Shown here: piece after piece, positions 16,755-26,483 of the stretch | How positions within the stretch are numbered: position 1 is the stretch's first letter | How the letters are laid out: the number at the start of each line of letters is the position of its first letter | From: Mycobacterium bourgelatii | Lineage (GTDB): Bacteria > Actinomycetota > Actinomycetes > Mycobacteriales > Mycobacteriaceae | Assembly: GCF_010723575.1 (NCBI RefSeq) | Contig: NZ_BLKZ01000001.1 | Span: 5,456,001 to 5,520,000, forward strand | Reading direction: 5' to 3' | DNA: 64,000 nt | Notes under the pieces: model-generated | Database searches by the model: none | Seen by the model: only the letters and a program-made list of their open reading frames with translations | What the model was told of the DNA's origin: nothing | Program-made: the position numbers and the translations under genes

Positions 16755-17171
16755 TTAACCGCTGCCTGTTTGGCCGACCGCGCTGATCGCCGCCTGCAGC
16801 TTGGCAGCGGCTTGATCGGCCACCTCTTGCAACCCTTCCGACTCACCTGCGACCCGGACCATGAGCTGCGGGTCCATCGCTTCCACGAGCACCACGTCGC
16901 CCGAGCTGTCAGGGTCAGTGCGCACGACAACGTTGCAGGGCAACAACTGGCCTATCTGACGGTCCACCCCTAGGGCGCGGTGCGCTAAGACCGGATTGCA
17001 GGCACCGAGAATCAAGTAGTTCTCCATGTCCTCGTCGAGCTTTTGCTTCAGGGTGGCCTTGACGTCGATCGTGGTCAGCACGCCAAATCCCTGATCCGCC
17101 AGTGCCTTCGTGGTCCGCTCTACCGCGTCCTCGAACGAAGTGTTCAGCTTGACACTCAGTCCCGTGGTCAT
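16755..17171 (-). CDS. DUF302-domain protein
   Basis: 138 residues, soluble, single DUF302 domain (VKLNTSFEDAVERTTKALAD, QGFGVLTTIDVKATL, LGACNPVLAHRAL, GQLLPCNVVV). Two cysteines, in LGACNP and LLPCNV, are typical of the family and could bind a ligand or carry sulfur. Function unknown; DUF302 genes often neighbour sulfur or heavy-metal genes. I start at the ATG with AGGGAAG upstream rather than the GTG two codons earlier. It is divergent from the AhpD-like gene across a region with two operator-like palindromes, so both are probably controlled by the adjacent CstR-like repressor. Confidence 0.85.
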   Translation of the reverse strand: MTTGLSVKLNTSFEDAVERTTKALADQGFGVLTTIDVKATLKQKLDEDMENYLILGACNPVLAHRALGVDRQIGQLLPCNVVVRTDPDSSGDVVLVEAMDPQLMVRVAGESEGLQEVADQAAAKLQAAISAVGQTGSG

Positions 17172-17287
17172 CGTCACTTCCCTATCCGTGTTCTCTGCCC
17201 GGTAATCGATTGCACTCCTGCGTGTTTAGACCGCCCAGGCTTCGTTGGCCACCGCATCGTCACACTCCTAAACCCTTGCCGACACTC

Positions 17288-17303
17288 TACCCCCCGGGGT
17301 ATA
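17288..17303. promoter_or_regulatory. CsoR/CstR-type operator, DUF302-proximal
   Basis: TACCCCCCGGGGTATA, a near-perfect GC-centred palindrome with TA ends, in the divergent gap between the DUF302 and AhpD-like genes. It is the closest of the three local copies to a symmetric CstR/CsoR operator. Confidence 0.72.
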
Positions 17304-17318
17304 TGGACAGTACTAGGA

Positions 17319-17335
17319 ATACCTAGGGGGGTATA
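17319..17335. promoter_or_regulatory. CsoR/CstR-type operator, AhpD-like-proximal
   Basis: ATACCTAGGGGGGTATA, third local copy, 31 bases from the previous one and 16 bases before the start of the AhpD-like gene, overlapping where its promoter must lie. A TATGTATT sequence follows and may be part of a -10 box. Confidence 0.68.
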
Positions 17336-17350
17336 TGTATTGTATAGGTC

Positions 17351-17725
17351 ATGAGCGAACACAGCCACTACCAAGACGTCCTCAACGACCTCAACCCGAA
17401 GCATCGGGCCCTGCGCAAAATGATCCCCGATGTGTACCGCGGGTTCGCCGAGATGAGCAATGGCGCATTCGCCTCGGGAGCGTTGGATAAGAAGTTCAAG
17501 GAACTCATCGCACTCGCTATTGGGGTTGTGGCCGGATGCGACGGCTGCATCGCGTCCCACGCGCAGGCCGCCGTTCGCGCCGGCGCCTCCCGGCAGGAGG
17601 CGGCCGAGGCCATCGGGGTCAGCATTCTCATGCATGGTGGGCCTGCCACCATTTACGGCGCACGCGCCTTCGACGCGTTTTGCGAGTTCGCCGATGCAGC
17701 GGCCGACAAAGAACCGGCGCAATGA
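17351..17725 (+). CDS. Carboxymuconolactone decarboxylase/AhpD-like protein
   Basis: 124 residues. AhpD-type helical core with the redox pair CDGC (Cys63, Cys66) and the following histidine (IASHAQAAVRAGAS, His70), the arrangement of peroxidase- or disulfide-reductase-type members rather than true decarboxylases. It probably acts in thiol/peroxide detoxification. No clear ribosome-binding site precedes the ATG and a TATTGTAT-like box lies about 10 bases away, so a leaderless transcript is possible. Two operator-like palindromes lie just upstream. Confidence 0.83.
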   Translation: MSEHSHYQDVLNDLNPKHRALRKMIPDVYRGFAEMSNGAFASGALDKKFKELIALAIGVVAGCDGCIASHAQAAVRAGASRQEAAEAIGVSILMHGGPATIYGARAFDAFCEFADAAADKEPAQ

Positions 17726-17763
17726 TCGTCAGCCGGTAGCCAGTCCCCTGCGACTAACCTCAT

Positions 17764-17773
17764 TAGGTACCTA
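17764..17773. promoter_or_regulatory. Small palindrome before the FAD monooxygenase
   Basis: TAGGTACCTA is a perfect 10-base palindrome 55 bases before the monooxygenase start. It could be a regulator site; there is no further support. Confidence 0.25.
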
Positions 17774-17828
17774 GGGAGGCCGCGGGCGCGAAGCGCCTGA
17801 GCAGCCGACCGCGATTAGTGAGGTCGTC

Positions 17829-19040
17829 ATGCGCGTTCTGATATCCGGGGCGAGCATCTCTGGCCCGGTGCTGGCTTATTGGCTCGCCAGGTACGGCCAT
17901 GACGTGACCGTCGTCGAACGCGCGCCGCAACTACGCAAGACCGGTGGCCACGCCGTCGACCTGTTTCGGCCGGCGATGGAGATCTCGGACAAGATGGGCG
18001 TGCTACCCCAGATCGAGGCGCTGGCCACCGGCACGACCCGGTTGACCATCCATCGCCATGGCGTCCGCCGGGCTGCTCAGATCGACGTCGGCAAACTGGT
18101 GGCGGCAGCATCCGACCGGCACGTGGAGATCATGCGCGATGATCTCAGCGAGGTGTACTACGAGGTCAGCCGAGGCGACGCCGAGTACCTGTTCGGTGAC
18201 TCGATCACCGCCATCTCCCCCGACGGCGAGGTGACTTTCGAGCGCGCCACACCTCGCGCATTCGACGTCGTGGTCGGCGCCGACGGGTTGCATTCCAACG
18301 TGCGGCGGTTGACCTTCGGCGAACGCGCCGAGCGCACTCAATTCCTCGGTGGCTACCTGGCCGTGTTTTCGGTTCCGAAAGAGCTTGCGCGCGAAGGGGA
18401 ATCCATATCCCATGTCCGTGCCGGCTGCCTCACCCTGATCTATACCGCGAAGCCGCTGGACGATGCGCGCGTGGTGTGCCTGTTCCGGCGGGACGAAGAA
18501 CTGCAATGCCACTACCGAGACACCTTGCGGCAGAAGGAAATACTGCGCGAGTTGAGCAACGGCATCCACCCGCAGATGGACCGCTGGCTCGAAGAGCTCG
18601 ACCGCACGCCGGCGTTCTACTTCGACTCGATCACCCAGCTACAACTGGACACCTGGTCGCGAGGACGAGTCACCCTGGTCGGTGACGCCGGCTACTGCCC
18701 CGGCCCCGCCGTCGGGGGTAGCACCAGCCTGTCGGTGTTCGGCGCCTATGTCCTGGCCGGTGAACTGGCGCAAGCCCGCGGCGACCACGCTCGGGCGTTT
18801 GCCGAATACGAACGGCAACTGGCCGATCCGGTGCGCCGCAGCCGAGCAGTGGCCTGCATCGCGGCCAAGCGCCTGGTACCCCGCTCGAAGGCTGGTGTGT
18901 GGGCGCTGACGCGCGGCGCCCAGTTGTACTCGGCGCTGCCCACCCGCCTGGCCCGGGCGATCGCCAATGCCAACACATCAGGAGCCCGCGCCTTCGACGC
19001 CATGCAATACAAGGACTACGCGGGCTTGGTCGTGCGCTGA
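17829..19040 (+). CDS. FAD-dependent aromatic-type monooxygenase
   Basis: 403 residues, group A flavoprotein monooxygenase (PHBH fold). The N-terminal dinucleotide motif is ISGASISGPVLAYWLARYG (a GxSxxG variant), with the acidic end of strand 2 in VVERAPQLRKTGG; the DG motif is VVVGADGLHSNVRR; the GD motif is VTLVGDAGYCPGPAVGGS. It would hydroxylate a small aromatic or polyketide-like compound using NAD(P)H and O2, cytosolic. It resembles TetX-like and mycobacterial oxidoreductases; substrate unknown. It is the last gene of a block between two palindromic repeats. Confidence 0.87.
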   Translation: MRVLISGASISGPVLAYWLARYGHDVTVVERAPQLRKTGGHAVDLFRPAMEISDKMGVLPQIEALATGTTRLTIHRHGVRRAAQIDVGKLVAAASDRHVEIMRDDLSEVYYEVSRGDAEYLFGDSITAISPDGEVTFERATPRAFDVVVGADGLHSNVRRLTFGERAERTQFLGGYLAVFSVPKELAREGESISHVRAGCLTLIYTAKPLDDARVVCLFRRDEELQCHYRDTLRQKEILRELSNGIHPQMDRWLEELDRTPAFYFDSITQLQLDTWSRGRVTLVGDAGYCPGPAVGGSTSLSVFGAYVLAGELAQARGDHARAFAEYERQLADPVRRSRAVACIAAKRLVPRSKAGVWALTRGAQLYSALPTRLARAIANANTSGARAFDAMQYKDYAGLVVR

Positions 19041-19061
19041 CGGCGGCTCCTAAGCGCGAAA

Positions 19062-19109
19062 AGACGCAAACTCGTACGAAACGCCATGCGTTCGTACGAG
19101 TTTGCGTCT
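19062..19109. repeat. Long palindromic intergenic repeat, copy 2
   Basis: Perfect 19-bp arms: 19062-19080 (AGACGCAAACTCGTACGAA) and its complement at 19091-19109, with a 10-base loop. It lies between the convergent monooxygenase and fadB genes. The arm sequence nearly equals copies at 13.09 and 59.88 kb. It may serve as a bidirectional terminator. Confidence 0.88.
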
Positions 19110-19124
19110 GGTCAGCGGTAAAAG

Positions 19125-21269
19125 TTACGTCAGCGAGGCCGGCGGCAGGAACCTGTCGCCGTACTTTTCCGCCAGCTCACGGGCACGGGCCAGGAAGGCC
19201 TCCTTACCGCGGCCGAGCGGGCCTTCGTAACCCTGGATGAACTGGGCGCTACCACCGGTCCACGGCGGGAAGCCGATGCCCATGATCGAGCCGATGTTGG
19301 CGTCCGCCGTCGACGTCAGCACACCCTCGTCGAGGCACTTTTGCGTCTCCAGGGCCTCGGCGAACAGCATGCGGTCGATCATGTCCTGCAGCGGCGGCTC
19401 GGACGAGCCCGACTTGAACGTCTCCCGCAGGCCCGGCCACAACCCGGACCGCTTGCCGTCGGCGTACTCGTAGAACCCGGCGCCCTTCAACCGACCCGAC
19501 CGGCCGAGCTCGATCATCTTCTCGACGACGGCCTCGGCCGGGTGCGGCTCGTAGGTGCCACCGGCCTCCTCGACACCCTTGCGGGTGGCGACGGCGATCT
19601 TGTGCATCAGCTCCAGGTTGAGTTCGTCGGACAGCTGCAGCGGCGGCGCCGGGTACCCGGCCTGCGAACCGGCCTGCTCGATGCTGGCCGGCTCGACACC
19701 CTCGCCCAGCATCGCCAGCGCCTCGTTGACGAAGGTGCCGATCACGCGAGAGGTGAAGAACCCGCGGCTGTCGTTGACCACGATCGGGGTCTTGCCGATG
19801 GCCAGCGTGTAGTCGAACACGCGGGCCAGGGCCTCGTCAGACGTCTTCTCGCCCTTGATGATTTCCACCAGCGGCATCTTGTCGACCGGCGAGAAGAAGT
19901 GAATCCCGATGAAGTCCTCCTGCCGCTTGACGCCGGTCGCCAGACCGGTGATCGGCAGCGTCGAGGTGTTGGATCCCAGCACCGCGTTGGGCTCGACGAT
20001 GTCCTCGATCTCCTGGAACACCTTGTGCTTGAGTTCCTGGTTCTCGAAGACAGCCTCGATGACGAAGTCCACGCCCTTGAGATCGGCAGGGTCTGCGGTC
20101 GGATGAATGCGGGCCAGCAGGGCGTCGCTCTTCTCCTTGGTGGTGCGGCCCCGCTCCAGCGCCTTGGCCTCGAGCTTCTCGGAGTAGCCCTTACCCTTCT
20201 GCGCCGCTTCGAGCGAGACGTCCTTGAGCACCACGTCGTAGCCCGCCTTGGCCGAGACGTACGCGATGCCCGCGCCCATCATGCCGGCGCCGAGCACACC
20301 AATCTTGTTGATCTTGACCGGCTCGATGCCGTCCGGCCGCGATCCCCCGTTGTTGATGGTCTGCAGGTCGAAGAAGAACGCCTGGATCATGTTCTTCGCG
20401 ACCTGGCCGGTGACCAGGTTGGTGAAGTAGCGGCTCTCGATGCGGCTGGCGGTGTCGAAGTCGACCTGCGCACCCTCGACCGCCGCGGCCAGGATGGCCT
20501 TCGGAGCTGGCATCGGCGCACCCTTGAGTTGCTTGCGCAACAGCGCAGGGAACGACGGCAGGATGGACGCCAGGGCCGGCGACGACGGCGTGCCGCCGGG
20601 CATCTTGTAACCCTTCTTGTCCCACGGCTGCTCGTGCGCGTCCGGGTTCGCCTTGATCCACGCCTTGGCGGCGGGCACCAGTTCCTCGACGGTCGGCACC
20701 AGCTCGTCGATCAGACCGAGTTCCTTGGCCTTGGCCGGCTTGAACCGGGTGCCCTGCGACAGCACGTTCACAAAAGCGTTCTGAATGCCCAGCATTCGCA
20801 CCGTGCGGGTGACGCCACCGGCACCGGGCAGCAGCCCCAGCGTCGCCTCGGGGAACCCGAACTGCGAGCCCTTCACGTCAGCAGCGATGCGGTGGTGGCA
20901 GGCCAGCGCGATTTCCAGGCCGCCGCCCAGTGCGGCGCCGTTGAGCGCGGCCACCACCGGCTTGCCCAAGGTTTCCAGGGTGCGCAGTTGCTTCTTGATG
21001 GTTTCGACCAGATCGAAAGCCTCACCGGCATTTTCGGGACCGATCTGGATCATGCTCTTGACGTCGCCACCGGCGAAGAAGGTCTTCTTCGCGCTGGTGA
21101 TGACCACGCCCGTGATCGAGTCCTTCTCGGCCACAAGACGATCCACGGTCTTACCCATGGACTCGACATAGGCCTCGTTCATGACGTTGGCCGAGCCCGA
21201 CGGGTCGTCCAGGGTCAGCGTGACGATGCCGTCGGCATCCTTGTCCCACTGAATTGTGTTGTCGGCCAT
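19125..21269 (-). CDS. fadB: Beta-oxidation multifunctional protein FadB
   Basis: 714 residues. N-terminal enoyl-CoA hydratase domain (about 1-190, with ALNGAALGGGLEIALACHH oxyanion loop and FGFPEATLGLLPGAGG), then a 3-hydroxyacyl-CoA dehydrogenase with the NAD site GVLGAGMMGAGIAY (about residue 330) and the catalytic histidine region GIHFFSPVDKMPLVEII, then C-terminal dehydrogenase domains. It forms a trifunctional complex with FadA, encoded 4 bases upstream on the same strand. Cytosolic. Almost identical in length to Mtb FadB (Rv0860) as recalled. Confidence 0.95.
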   Translation of the reverse strand: MADNTIQWDKDADGIVTLTLDDPSGSANVMNEAYVESMGKTVDRLVAEKDSITGVVITSAKKTFFAGGDVKSMIQIGPENAGEAFDLVETIKKQLRTLETLGKPVVAALNGAALGGGLEIALACHHRIAADVKGSQFGFPEATLGLLPGAGGVTRTVRMLGIQNAFVNVLSQGTRFKPAKAKELGLIDELVPTVEELVPAAKAWIKANPDAHEQPWDKKGYKMPGGTPSSPALASILPSFPALLRKQLKGAPMPAPKAILAAAVEGAQVDFDTASRIESRYFTNLVTGQVAKNMIQAFFFDLQTINNGGSRPDGIEPVKINKIGVLGAGMMGAGIAYVSAKAGYDVVLKDVSLEAAQKGKGYSEKLEAKALERGRTTKEKSDALLARIHPTADPADLKGVDFVIEAVFENQELKHKVFQEIEDIVEPNAVLGSNTSTLPITGLATGVKRQEDFIGIHFFSPVDKMPLVEIIKGEKTSDEALARVFDYTLAIGKTPIVVNDSRGFFTSRVIGTFVNEALAMLGEGVEPASIEQAGSQAGYPAPPLQLSDELNLELMHKIAVATRKGVEEAGGTYEPHPAEAVVEKMIELGRSGRLKGAGFYEYADGKRSGLWPGLRETFKSGSSEPPLQDMIDRMLFAEALETQKCLDEGVLTSTADANIGSIMGIGFPPWTGGSAQFIQGYEGPLGRGKEAFLARARELAEKYGDRFLPPASLT

Positions 21270-21273
21270 CTAC

Positions 21274-22485
<1,212 letters not shown>

Positions 22486-22620
22486 GTCGATTCCTGTTCC
22501 AAAAGGGGGGTTCGGATCTGTCTTAGAGACTAGGTCCAGTAACTGCACAGTAACAGGGGCCCCGGCCAACCTGTTGGTTGGGCGCTTAGCAGGGGCAACC
22601 CGCCCACCACACCGCCCGCC

Positions 22621-22674
22621 GAGCGTCACGTTGGCGTGGCAATCGCCGCCCAACGCCACGCTGGCGTGACGCTC
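22621..22674. repeat. Inverted repeat in the fadA-dapC divergent region
   Basis: GAGCGTCACGTTGGCGTGGC at 22621-22640 and its near-complement at 22655-22674 form 20-base arms differing at three positions, around a 14-base loop. It differs in sequence from the GCGAGCAGACGC palindromes. It lies 45 bases before dapC; a regulatory or dispersed-repeat origin cannot be told apart. Confidence 0.65.
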
Positions 22675-22718
22675 GACGGGTCGAGCAGGCGTACTCGGTG
22701 GCCTTAAGCTCGTCCACC

Positions 22719-23900
22719 ATGACCGTGTCGCGACTGCGCCCCTACGCGACCACGATTTTTGCCGAAATGTCGGCCTTGGCCGCGCGGATCGGCGCGGTGA
22801 ACCTGGGACAAGGCTTTCCCGACGAGGACGGCCCACCGAAAATGTTGAAAACCGCCCAGGCCGCCATCGCCGACGGCGTCAACCAATACCCACCTGGGCT
22901 GGGCATACAACCGCTGCGCGAGGCGATCGCCGCCCAACGACAACGGCACTTCGGCATCGAGTACGACCCCGATACCGAAATTCTGGTGACGGTCGGCGCA
23001 ACGGAGGCCATCGCGGCCGCGGTGCTCGGCCTCGTCGAACCCGACTCGGAAGTGCTTCTGATCGAGCCGTTCTACGACTCCTACTCCCCCGTGGTGGCGA
23101 TGGCCGGGGCGCACCGCAAAGCCGTGCCCTTGGTAGCCGACGGTCGCGGCTTCGCGTTGGACGTCGACGCACTCAAAGGTGCGCTGACGCCGCGGACCAA
23201 GACACTTATCGTGAACTCGCCCCACAATCCGACCGGAGCAGTGCTCACCAGGGAAGAGTCAGCGGCGATCGCCGAGATCGCGACAGCCGCGGACCTGCTG
23301 GTCATCACCGATGAGGTCTACGAGCACCTGGTTTATGACGGCCACGAGCATCTACCCTTGGCCACCTTCGACGGCATGGCCGAGCGCACGGTCACCATCT
23401 CGAGTGCGGCCAAGATGTTCAATTGCACCGGCTGGAAGATCGGGTGGGCTTGCGGCCCAGCGGAACTCATCAAGGGCGTACGCGCAGCGAAGCAGTATCT
23501 GAGTTACGTGGGCGGTGCCCCCTTCCAACCCGCGGTGGCCCTGGCCCTGAACACCCAGGATGCGTGGGTGGCCGAACTACGCAACTCGCTGCAGACCAGG
23601 CGCGACCGGCTCAAAACCGGACTCAGCGAGATCGGCTTCGCGGTCCACGACTCCTACGGCACCTACTTCCTGTGCGCTGACCCGCGACCGCTGGGCTACG
23701 ACGACAGCACCAAGTTCTGCGCCGAACTACCGGAAAAGGCCGGGGTGGCGGCCATCCCGATGTCGGCGTTCTGCGATCCGGCGGCGCCCCACAACGACCT
23801 GTGGAATCACTTGGTGCGCTTCACCTTTTGCAAGCGCGACGACACCCTCGACGAGGCGATCAGACGGCTGGCCGTGCTCCGGGCTCAGCCATCTCCATAA
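22719..23900 (+). CDS. dapC: PLP-dependent aminotransferase, DapC type
   Basis: 393 residues, fold type I class-I aminotransferase, matching Mtb Rv0858c, assigned as N-succinyldiaminopimelate aminotransferase of lysine/peptidoglycan synthesis. Visible elements: NLGQGFPDEDGP (substrate loop), NSPHNPTGAV, DEVYEHLVYDG (PLP-ring aspartate), and the PLP lysine in SSAAKMFNCTGWKIGW; RFTFCK near the C-terminus holds the carboxylate-binding arginine. The specific substrate rests on the orthologue, since relatives act on kynurenine or methionine. Its last 41 bases overlap the convergent SRPBCC gene. Confidence 0.88.
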   Translation: MTVSRLRPYATTIFAEMSALAARIGAVNLGQGFPDEDGPPKMLKTAQAAIADGVNQYPPGLGIQPLREAIAAQRQRHFGIEYDPDTEILVTVGATEAIAAAVLGLVEPDSEVLLIEPFYDSYSPVVAMAGAHRKAVPLVADGRGFALDVDALKGALTPRTKTLIVNSPHNPTGAVLTREESAAIAEIATAADLLVITDEVYEHLVYDGHEHLPLATFDGMAERTVTISSAAKMFNCTGWKIGWACGPAELIKGVRAAKQYLSYVGGAPFQPAVALALNTQDAWVAELRNSLQTRRDRLKTGLSEIGFAVHDSYGTYFLCADPRPLGYDDSTKFCAELPEKAGVAAIPMSAFCDPAAPHNDLWNHLVRFTFCKRDDTLDEAIRRLAVLRAQPSP

Positions 23901-24321
23901 CTCGTTTGCGCAGCCCTTCGGTCGCGGCGTAAAGAATCTTCTTGCGGGCCTTGCTGGCCCAGAACGCCGGCAACGGCGCCACCGGTTCGACCGTGATCGT
24001 GAACCGCACCCGCGTCTTGTTGTCACCCTCGCGGACCAGGTTGTACTCGCCGTGCTGGCCGTACTGCTGGGCGGTCTTGGCCGCGTCCCAGACCACCCAG
24101 TCCGGACCCCAGTGGTATTCGAGCAATTCGGTGTCGGTTATTCCGGTGACCTTGATGGTCACCTTGACGTGATGCGGCCGACCATTCGGGTGGGTGTCAA
24201 TGACCTTGCATCGCTTGTGCACCGACGACCACGACGGCACCGCATCCATGTCGGCAAGCGCGTCCAGGATTGCCTCGGGCGGCGCCTCGATGACGATCTC
24301 GCGTGATGCTTGTATGGCCAT
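23860..24321 (-). CDS. SRPBCC (START-like) protein, Rv0857-like
   Basis: 153 residues, a helix-grip lipid-binding fold of the polyketide-cyclase/SRPBCC type (REIVIEAPPEAILDALADM, WVVWDAAKTAQQYGQHGEY, TRVRFTITVEP). Such proteins bind hydrophobic ligands; no catalytic residues are evident. It shares about half its sequence with the genes at 24886 and 26484, so it arose by duplication. Its 3' end overlaps dapC tail to tail by 41 bases. It is the last gene of the minus-strand far cluster. Confidence 0.82.
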   Translation of the reverse strand: MAIQASREIVIEAPPEAILDALADMDAVPSWSSVHKRCKVIDTHPNGRPHHVKVTIKVTGITDTELLEYHWGPDWVVWDAAKTAQQYGQHGEYNLVREGDNKTRVRFTITVEPVAPLPAFWASKARKKILYAATEGLRKRVMEMAEPGARPAV

Positions 24322-24398
24322 TGCCTACCAAGTTAGCAACGCAACGGCGTAAGGACTACGTAACTGAAATGCTCGTCGCGATCGCGCCGAACCAGCCT

Positions 24399-24767
24399 CT
24401 AGAGCAGCGCCAACGGTGCGGTCATGGTCAGCGCGATCAGCATCAGCACGAGCAGAAACCAACCGACGCCTTGCCAGCCCCACCAGCGTTCTCCACTCCG
24501 CCAAACCTGGTAAGTGCGAATGAACGCGACGACGCCGCCGGCGAACAGGATCAGCGGCGCGCCGAGGGCAAAGGATTGACGCTGCAACGTTTCGCAGTTC
24601 GCGAGGGAGTCCGGACCTGATCCGGACTTGCAGCCGCTCACCCACGCGAGAGTCAACGCCAGGACCAGCAGCGCAACACCAACGACCGCGACGCCGAAGC
24701 GCGCCGCCGAGCCGAACGTCCTCTTGTCCTGCTGACCGGGTGAATCGGACATGGTCGGGGTTTCCAT
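24399..24767 (-). CDS. Small integral membrane protein
   Basis: 122 residues with three hydrophobic segments: about 25-43 (FGVAVVGVALLVLALTLAW), 66-84 (FALGAPLILFAGGVVAFI) and 100-120 (WFLLVLMLIALTMTAPLAL). Two cysteines (SGCKSG, LANCETL) lie in the first outside loop and may pair. No family recognised. It sits between two SRPBCC genes on the same strand. A start five codons later (MSDSPG) is equally possible. Confidence 0.6.
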   Translation of the reverse strand: METPTMSDSPGQQDKRTFGSAARFGVAVVGVALLVLALTLAWVSGCKSGSGPDSLANCETLQRQSFALGAPLILFAGGVVAFIRTYQVWRSGERWWGWQGVGWFLLVLMLIALTMTAPLALL

Positions 24768-24838
24768 GGGAGACCTAAACCGATCCGACCGCCGTCACAC
24801 CGGCGCAGGTATCGCAAATCGGTGACATAGCCTTCGAC

Positions 24839-24857
24839 TTCCCGCTCAGAGCGGGAA
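24839..24857 (-). terminator. Stem-loop after the Rv0856-like gene
   Basis: TTCCCGCT and AGCGGGAA form a perfect 8-bp stem with a 3-base loop, 29 bases downstream of the minus-strand SRPBCC gene ending at 24886. There is no T-run. Confidence 0.45.
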
Positions 24858-24885
24858 CAAACGTGCGCTGCCGGTCAGATCAAGG

Positions 24886-25341
24886 CTATTCGGATTCGGC
24901 TACGTTGTGGTCACCGTCGAACCACTTGCGCAGCCCTTCAGTCGCGGACTCCAACACCGCCCTAGTCGCCCGCTTCACCACGAAACTCGGGATCAACCCG
25001 GACGGTTCGACGGTGATGTCAAACCGCACTCGCGACTTGTCGACGCCCTCCGGCTTGACGGTGTATTCGATGTGCTGGCCGTGTTGCTGAAACGTCTCTT
25101 TGGCGTCCCAGACCACCCAGTCCGGGCCCCAGTGGTATTCCAGGATCTCCCTGTCGACGATCCCCATGAGCTTGACGGTGGCCTTCACATGATGGGGCAT
25201 CCCATCGGGATAGGAATCGATGACTTCTACGTGCTTATGCAGCGGAGACAGCTGCGGCAAGATGTCCACGTCTCGCAGCGCCGCCATGATCTTCTCCGGC
25301 GGCGCGTCGATCACGATTTCCCGCGAAGCTTGGACAGCCAT
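24886..25341 (-). CDS. SRPBCC (START-like) protein, Rv0856-like
   Basis: 151 residues, helix-grip ligand-binding fold (REIVIDAPPEKIMAALRDV, HHVKATVKLMGIVDREILEY, HWGPDWVVWDAKETFQQHG). It is the closest paralogue of the gene at 23860: the block LEYHWGPDWVVWDA is identical in both. Function unknown; probably binds a lipid or acyl-type ligand in the cytosol. The ATG at 25341 was preferred to a TTG three codons upstream. It follows far on the same strand with a 57-base gap. Confidence 0.8.
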   Translation of the reverse strand: MAVQASREIVIDAPPEKIMAALRDVDILPQLSPLHKHVEVIDSYPDGMPHHVKATVKLMGIVDREILEYHWGPDWVVWDAKETFQQHGQHIEYTVKPEGVDKSRVRFDITVEPSGLIPSFVVKRATRAVLESATEGLRKWFDGDHNVAESE

Positions 25342-25398
25342 TGCTGTCAAACTACAACGCTGTCAGGTTTGCGGACCGCGTTTGACGCAAATACTCCG

Positions 25399-26478
25399 TT
25401 ACCACCCGATTTCTGAGAGCGGGGTGGTCGAACGCGGCGGCGCACCGACCGGTCCGGACGGGGTTCGGGAGAAACGCGGGGCTGGCGCAGCCTGCTCGAC
25501 GCCGTGGGCGGTGATCACCGTCGAGCGCGCGGTCAGGTGCGCGTCACTGGCAGCCTCACTCCAGTTGAGCACCGGGGTGACGCAGGCATCCGTGCCCCCG
25601 AAGACCTCGGTCCACTCATCACGGGTGCGGCTGGCGAAGCGCTCTGCGAATAGCTCGCGCATCCGTGGATACGCGGCGACGTCGAGCTGATTGGGCACCT
25701 CGGCGGCCGACAAGCCCAACCCCTCGAGCAACGCCGCAAAAAATTGCGGCTCGATGGCGCCGACGGCCACGTACTTGCCGTCTGAAGTCTCGTAGCACCG
25801 GTAGAACGGGGCCCCGCCGTCGAGCAGGAAGGATTCTCGCCGGTCGCGCAGGCTGCCGATCGACTTCATGGTCCACATCATCTGGGCCAGCACGCTGACA
25901 CCGTCAACCATCGCGGCGTCCACCACCTGCCCCTCACCGGAGCGTTCTCGTTCGTACAGCGCGGTCACGATGCCCAGCAGCACCAGCATCGAGCCGCCGC
26001 CGAAGTCCGCGACGAGGTTCAGCGGCGGCATCGGCGGACGGTCGGCGTACCCGAGGGCCGACAACGCGCCGGTGGCCGACAGGTAGTTGATGTCGTGACC
26101 CGCGGTCGACGCCAACGGCCCTTCCTGCCCCCACCCGGTGATCCGCGCGAAGATCAATCGCGGATTGACCGCGGCGCAGTCCTCGGGACCGATGCCGAGT
26201 CGCTCGCAGGTACCGGGACGGAAGCAGTCCAGCAGCACGTCGGCCTTCGCGGCCAGCTCGAGCAACAGCTCCGGTTGCGTCTTGACGTCCAGGTCGACGA
26301 TCCGCTTCCCGCGGTGCAGTAGATCGCGATCCTCGGACGGCATCTGCAGACCACCGGGCCGACGCACCCGCACCACGTCGGCCCCCAGATCGGCAAGCAC
26401 CATCCCGGCATGGGGACCGGGACCGATCCCGCCGAGTTCGATGACCTTCACCCCGGCCAGGGGCCCCCCGTCACTCAC
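25399..26478 (-). CDS. far: Fatty-acyl-CoA racemase-like protein Far (CoA-transferase family III)
   Basis: 359 residues, the length recalled for Mtb Far (Rv0855). CaiB/BaiF fold; it resembles alpha-methylacyl-CoA racemase, with GIGPGPHAGMVLADLGADVVRV at the CoA-binding N-terminus, RITGWGQEGPLASTAGHDIN containing the likely catalytic His/Asp region, and GEGQVVDAAMVDGVS. It would interconvert 2R/2S-methyl-branched acyl-CoAs so that beta-oxidation can act, fitting the fadBA neighbourhood. GTG start, 5 bases after the preceding SRPBCC stop, so one transcript. Confidence 0.87.
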   Translation of the reverse strand: MSDGGPLAGVKVIELGGIGPGPHAGMVLADLGADVVRVRRPGGLQMPSEDRDLLHRGKRIVDLDVKTQPELLLELAAKADVLLDCFRPGTCERLGIGPEDCAAVNPRLIFARITGWGQEGPLASTAGHDINYLSATGALSALGYADRPPMPPLNLVADFGGGSMLVLLGIVTALYERERSGEGQVVDAAMVDGVSVLAQMMWTMKSIGSLRDRRESFLLDGGAPFYRCYETSDGKYVAVGAIEPQFFAALLEGLGLSAAEVPNQLDVAAYPRMRELFAERFASRTRDEWTEVFGGTDACVTPVLNWSEAASDAHLTARSTVITAHGVEQAAPAPRFSRTPSGPVGAPPRSTTPLSEIGW

Positions 26479-26483
26479 CGGCG

